Shown in pieces: positions 32,626 through 35,092 of a stretch of 35,092 nucleotides of DNA. Under the pieces are notes generated by a model, which saw only the letters and a program-made list of their open reading frames with translations, was not told the DNA's origin and did no database searches. Position numbers and translations under genes: made by a program. Source of the stretch: Actinoplanes oryzae. GTDB lineage: Bacteria > Actinomycetota > Actinomycetes > Mycobacteriales > Micromonosporaceae. Positions within the stretch are counted from its first letter, which is position 1. Every line of letters starts with the position of its first letter. Location: contig NZ_JAUQWH010000091.1 of NCBI RefSeq assembly GCF_030757795.1, positions 1-35,092 of the forward strand. The letters are read 5' to 3'.

Positions 32626-35092
32626 CTACGGACGGGTACGCCGCCGGGAGCCGCTGCGGCGTGACCGGCGCCGGCCACCCGTCCCGGCGCCCACCGGCTC
32701 GTCGTCGTCCTCGTCGTCGTCGCCGGCGGCGTCCGGGTCGTCGGCGCCGGTCAGCTGCAGCGGCTCGGTGTCGGACTCGGGCTCGGCGTCCGCCTCCGGG
32801 TACGAGCTGCCGTAGCGCGACAGGTCGTACCCGCTGATGTCGTAGTCGTCGCCGGAGTCGTCGTTGCTGGTCAGCCGCGGCGCCGGGGAGATGATGCCGG
32901 ACCCCGCCGCGTTGCCGGCCCCGGAACCGATGACCCCCGACCCGATGACGCCCGACCCGGTGCTTCCCGCGCCGATGGCGCCCGAGCCGATGACGCCCGA
33001 CGTCTGCGGGGCCGGCGGCAGACCGGCGACCTCCGCGGCCGGGTCCTCCGAGGTCACGTCCGAGGACGGCGCCCCCGGAGCGGCGACCGGCTCGGGTGTG
33101 ACCACGACCTCGGACGGCACCGGCACCGGCATCTCGCCGAAGGCCTCGACCGGCTCGGCCAGCGCCTGGACCCCGGCCGGCTCGGCGGAGCCGCCACGGC
33201 GCCGGCGGGACTTGCCGGAGCTCTGCGGGGCGGGTGCGGTGGGCGCCGAGGCGGCCGCGGCCACGGCCTTGACCTGGCTCGCGGCACCGTTGCCGTTGCC
33301 GTTGCCGTTCGAGCGCTTCTCCGGCACGGGCTCGGCGTGGATCAGCACGCCGCGGCCCTTGCAGTGGTCGCAGGTCTCGCTGAAGGCCTCGAGCAGCCCC
33401 GAGCCGATCCGCTTGCGGGTCATCTGCACGAGCCCGAGCGAGGTGATCTCGGTGACCTGGTGCTTGGTCCGGTCCCGGCCCAGGCACTCGGTCAGGCGGC
33501 GCAGCACCAGCTCGCGGTTGCTCTCCAGCACCATGTCGATGAAGTCGATCACCACGATGCCGCCGAGGTCGCGCAGCCGCAGCTGGCGCACGATCTCCTC
33601 GGCCGCCTCGAGGTTGTTGCGGGTGACCGTCTCCTCGAGGTTGCCGCCCGCGCCGGTGTACTTGCCGGTGTTGACGTCGACGACCGTCATCGCCTCGGTG
33701 CGGTCGATCACCAGGTGGCCGCCGGAGGGCAGGAACACCTTGCGGTCGAGCGCCTTGAGGATCTGCTCGTCGATGCGCTTGTCGGCGAAGACGTCCGCGG
33801 TGCCGACATGCCGGTGCAGCCGCTCGACCAGGTCCGGCGAGACCGACTGCAGATAGTTCTCGATCTCCGAGTACGCCTGCTCGCCCTGCACGACCAGCTC
33901 GCGGAAGTCCTCGTTGAAGAGGTCCCGGACGACCCGGATGACCAGGTCCGGCTCCTCGGAGAGGGCGACCGGCGCGTGGCCCTGGGCCGCCTTCGCCTGG
34001 ATGTCCTCCCACTGGGCCTGCAGCCGCTTGACGTCGCGGGCGAGCTCGTCCTCGCTGGCGCCCTCGGCGGCGGTGCGCACGATCACGCCGGCGCCGTCGG
34101 GGACGAGCTTCTTGAGGACGTCGCGCAGCCGCTTGCGCTCGGTGTCGGGCAGCTTGCGGCTGATCCCGGAGGCGTTGCCGTTGGGCACGTAGACCAGGTG
34201 CCGGCCGGAGAGCGCGATGTGGCTGCTCAGCCGGGCGCCCTTGTGCCCGATCGGGTCCTTGGTGACCTGCACGAGCACGGAGTCGCCGGAGCGCAGCGCC
34301 TGCTCGATCGAGCGGGAGCGCCCCTCGAGCCCGGTCGCGTCCCAGTTGACCTCGCCCGCGTAGAGCACGGCGTTGCGGCCGCGGCCCACGTCGACGAACG
34401 CGGCCTCCATGCTCGGCAGCACGTTCTGCACCTTGCCGAGGTAGACGTTGCCGACCATCGTGCCGGAGGTGGTCCGGGACACGTAGTGCTCGACCAGGAT
34501 GCCGTCCTCGAGCACGGCGATCTGCAGCCGGTCCGGCTTCTGCCGCACGACCATGACCCGGTCGACCGCCTCGCGGCGGGCCAGGAACTCCGACTCGCTC
34601 AGGATCGGCGGGCGGGTGCGGCGCTGCTCGCGGCCGTCCCGGCGGCGCTGGCGCTTGGCCTCGAGCCGGGTCGAGCCGGAGACGCCCTGCACCTCGTCGC
34701 TGCGGCGCGGCTCGCGCACCCGCACGACGGTGTGCACGCCGTCCTCGACGCCGCCGGCCTCGGTGTCCCCCGAGCCCTTGCGACGGCGGCGGCGCCGGCG
34801 CCGGGTGACCCCGTCGCCCTCGTCGCTTTCGCTGTCGTCGGCCTCGGCGTCCGCGCTCTCGTCGGCCTCCGCCTCGGCCTCGGCCTCGGCGGCCTCGTCG
34901 CCCTCGTCGGCGGGACCCTTGCCGCGGCCCCGGCCCCGGCGGCCGCGACGCCGGCGGCGACGGCCACCAGCCTCGTCGTCCTCGTCCTCGTCGACGCCGT
35001 CCTCGACGTCGTCCGACGTCTCGTCGGCCTCCTCCAGCACCGGCTCGGCGGTCTCCACCGGCTCGGCGACGGCGGCCTCGTCGGCCTCCGCG
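32626..35092 (-). CDS. rne: Ribonuclease E/G (5' end beyond the window)
   Basis: At least 822 residues; the frame is still open at the right edge. RNase E cuts AU-rich single-stranded RNA in mRNA decay and rRNA processing. The visible N-terminal part is disordered, alternating acidic (DEDEDDEAGG, EAEAEAEADESADAEADD) and Arg-rich blocks (GRRRRRRGRRGRGRGKG, TRRRRRRRRKG). The catalytic core begins near 34550 with an S1-like domain (VSRTTSGTMVGNVYLGKVQN, GRNAVLYAGEV). The metal-binding aspartates are in VVDVNTGKYTG (33661-33681) and VVIDFIDMV (33532-33549). The Zn-link CDHCKGRG is at 33355-33372. The tail after NGNGNGNG (33287-33310) is low complexity with GSGVI-type repeats, then acidic, and ends Arg-rich (GGRRRSRRSGSRRRTRP). 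A core in the middle with tails on both sides is the actinobacterial layout. Confidence 0.95.
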   Translation of the reverse strand, partial: AEADEAAVAEPVETAEPVLEEADETSDDVEDGVDEDEDDEAGGRRRRRRGRRGRGRGKGPADEGDEAAEAEAEAEADESADAEADDSESDEGDGVTRRRRRRRRKGSGDTEAGGVEDGVHTVVRVREPRRSDEVQGVSGSTRLEAKRQRRRDGREQRRTRPPILSESEFLARREAVDRVMVVRQKPDRLQIAVLEDGILVEHYVSRTTSGTMVGNVYLGKVQNVLPSMEAAFVDVGRGRNAVLYAGEVNWDATGLEGRSRSIEQALRSGDSVLVQVTKDPIGHKGARLSSHIALSGRHLVYVPNGNASGISRKLPDTERKRLRDVLKKLVPDGAGVIVRTAAEGASEDELARDVKRLQAQWEDIQAKAAQGHAPVALSEEPDLVIRVVRDLFNEDFRELVVQGEQAYSEIENYLQSVSPDLVERLHRHVGTADVFADKRIDEQILKALDRKVFLPSGGHLVIDRTEAMTVVDVNTGKYTGAGGNLEETVTRNNLEAAEEIVRQLRLRDLGGIVVIDFIDMVLESNRELVLRRLTECLGRDRTKHQVTEITSLGLVQMTRKRIGSGLLEAFSETCDHCKGRGVLIHAEPVPEKRSNGNGNGNGAASQVKAVAAAASAPTAPAPQSSGKSRRRRGGSAEPAGVQALAEPVEAFGEMPVPVPSEVVVTPEPVAAPGAPSSDVTSEDPAAEVAGLPPAPQTSGVIGSGAIGAGSTGSGVIGSGVIGSGAGNAAGSGIISPAPRLTSNDDSGDDYDISGYDLSRYGSSYPEADAEPESDTEPLQLTGADDPDAAGDDDEDDDEPVGAGTGGRRRSRRSGSRRRTRP
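32922..33002 (-). repeat. 15-bp coding repeat in the RNase E tail
   Basis: About five imperfect units encode GSGVI or GSGAI pentapeptides in the C-terminal tail of RNase E. Neighbouring micro-repeats at 33287-33310 encode Asn-Gly pairs. Confidence 0.7.

Overview
The window is a high-GC actinobacterial chromosome segment. The gene order lepA, rpsT, holA, comEA-comEC, gpgP-like phosphatase, rsfS, nadD, obgE, rpmA, rplU, rne is the classic actinobacterial core neighbourhood. Very high GC, frequent GTG starts, Ala/Pro-rich proteins, and the style of several family-restricted genes suggest Micromonosporaceae, possibly Actinoplanes. The taxonomy is inferred from gene content and protein style; no database was searched.

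Layout. Positions 1-864 hold the 5' part of hemW (minus), whose reading breaks off oddly within the first ~37 bases. 902-4239 hold a crotonase-family hydratase, a membrane-anchored lysozyme-like protein and a membrane PAS sensor without an output domain (all plus). 4512-8956 is a minus block with a GlsB-like stress membrane protein, lepA, a MOSC protein and a DUF4240 protein. 9010-14292 is a plus block with an APH-like kinase, rpsT, holA and a 717-residue repeat-rich membrane protein coupled to holA. 14463-18461 is mixed-strand accessory sequence: an unknown protein, a lipoprotein, DegV, a DUF1444-like protein and a PrmC-related methyltransferase. 18542-21987 is the comEA-comEC DNA-uptake pair. 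A repeat-rich 1-kb gap without a convincing gene follows. 22986 to the right edge is entirely minus: gpgP-like phosphatase, rsfS, nadD, a PAS/histidine kinase/receiver hybrid, pepN, a GNAT acetyltransferase, obgE, rpmA, rplU, a lipoprotein, and rne, which runs off the window.

Functional themes. Ribosome biology dominates: EF4, S20, RsfS, ObgE, L21, L27, RNase E and a PrmC relative. Around it sit cofactor genes (hemW, nadD), replication (holA) and DNA uptake (comEA/comEC). Two architectural signatures recur. Several genes have a TAnnnT -10 box ending 6 or 7 bases before the start codon with no convincing Shine-Dalgarno, which predicts leaderless mRNAs. Nearly every long non-coding gap contains a different GC-rich tandem repeat, often beginning at the 3' end of a gene.

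I found no CRISPR array, insertion sequence, prophage, tRNA or rRNA, and no clear dedicated defence system. The most interesting items are the repeat-rich HolA-coupled membrane protein, the recurrent intergenic minisatellites, the leaderless promoter signature, and the broken hemW reading at the left edge.
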